Below, piece after piece: positions 59,549-59,857 of a stretch of DNA of 59,857 nucleotides. This stretch comes from Trueperaceae bacterium (GTDB lineage Bacteria > Deinococcota > Deinococci > Deinococcales > Trueperaceae): positions 1 to 59,857 of the forward strand of contig JAGQHN010000017.1 of the NCBI GenBank assembly GCA_020431825.1, given 5' to 3'. The position numbers were made by a program, and so were the translations under genes. The notes beneath the pieces were generated by a model. The model saw nothing but the letters and a program-made list of their open reading frames with translations. It was not told the origin of the DNA and searched no databases. Every line of letters begins with the position of its first letter. The stretch's first letter is position 1.

Positions 59549-59857
59549 TTATCTAAATAGAATTGCCGTAATGATTCCGTTTACAACACCAGCACCGAGT
59601 GCAGCCAGTATAAGAACCAACCAGGTTTTGCCACCTGCGGGTAAATTCATACTTGATTGAACAGCCAGATATGCAAAGTAGATGTTGGCAATCATGATAG
59701 CAATCACCAGGATGGGCAGAAAAACAATACCTATAACCGTAATTGTCAGAATAAGGGTGGCAATACCACCAATGACGGACAGAGGCACCCAGAAAAGCGA
59801 AAATGTATAAGCAACTTCGTCTAGACTTCCTGTGCCACCCTGTTGTTTGCCAATCCA
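59549..59857 (-). CDS. Yip1-like small membrane protein (5' end beyond window)
   Basis: The frame stays open to the window edge, so the gene is cut. The visible 102 residues start GKQQGGTGSLDEVAYTFSL, matching the pattern of Yip1-domain proteins (lGGxGsf/l... then helices), then have about three hydrophobic segments (IGGIATLILTITVIGIVFL, VIAIMIANIYFAYLAV, LVLILAALGAGVVNGIITAI). The GTG at 59788 is probably internal. Bacterial Yip1 proteins are of unknown function. Its 3' part and terminator are duplicated at 18.6 kb. Confidence 0.75.
   Translation of the reverse strand, partial: WIGKQQGGTGSLDEVAYTFSLFWVPLSVIGGIATLILTITVIGIVFLPILVIAIMIANIYFAYLAVQSSMNLPAGGKTWLVLILAALGAGVVNGIITAILFR

Noticed and set aside
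1-59857. HIP1-type GCGATCGC as an iterated motif
   Set aside because: I did not see it repeated; the enriched palindrome is CTCGAG only.

Overview
The window looks like the chromosome of a diderm bacterium of moderate GC, most likely in the Deinococcota (Deinococcus-Thermus), possibly a deep Truepera-like lineage. The placement is an inference from several signs: a bacillithiol-type glycosyltransferase (BshA), a Thermus-type alpha-glucan phosphorylase, secreted PEGA and DUF4384 proteins, an SLH-plus-collagen surface protein, a probable outer-membrane barrel, and many genes whose start codon sits 5-7 nt after a TAnnnT box with no Shine-Dalgarno (leaderless style). No rRNA, tRNA, CRISPR array, intact transposase or prophage was seen. 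The palindrome CTCGAG occurs about 150 times by eye count, in genes and intergenic DNA, roughly ten times chance expectation.

Layout. 1-3.5 kb: a sugar-nucleotide epimerase, then a TetR regulator coupled to fabF. 3.5-8.2 kb: FIST sensor plus GGDEF/EAL c-di-GMP enzyme, then an orphan XdhC-like protein. 8.3-14 kb: SLH/collagen surface protein, pfkA, subtilisin-like lipoprotein, membrane protein. 14.4-35 kb is mostly housekeeping: periplasmic binding protein, prfA-nudix, pectin-acetylesterase-like lipoprotein, Lon-N domain protein, holB-like/phosphoesterase pair, PEGA protein, barrel, glgP, quinone-oxidoreductase-like enzyme, tsaD convergent with bshA, nucleotidyltransferase, DUF4384/PEGA protein, sugar ABC ATPase, cyclophilin, P-loop kinase, and a CcdA homologue whose first helix appears to have moved to the C-terminus.

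35.3-47 kb is a coherent accessory locus. One strand carries a family-5 binding protein, two permeases, two ATPases and a LacI regulator. The divergent strand carries a sulfatase-fold hydrolase with Thr where formylglycine is expected, a Gfo/Idh/MocA oxidoreductase, a sulfotransferase-like protein and a TIM-barrel isomerase. Two identical TTACACGTGTAA palindromes and one further LacI-type site lie in the 647-bp divergent promoter region, so the locus is probably a LacI-controlled uptake and catabolism regulon for an unknown, perhaps sulfated or phosphorylated, carbohydrate.

47.2-59.9 kb: phoU divergent from a PhoB/PhoR-like pair with a Pho-box-like repeat, a DmpA-type peptidase with a class V aminotransferase, a 930-aa BTAD/NB-ARC/TPR regulator, a secreted two-repeat protein with a PRC-barrel protein, an M50-CBS protease, and a Yip1-like gene cut by the window edge. 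A fragment of the Yip1-like gene is duplicated 41 kb away. A dispersed element of about 130 bp, ending in a terminator-like hairpin, occurs three times in intergenic DNA (9.6, 47.1 and 55.7 kb) and may be an uncharacterised small RNA or miniature repeat.
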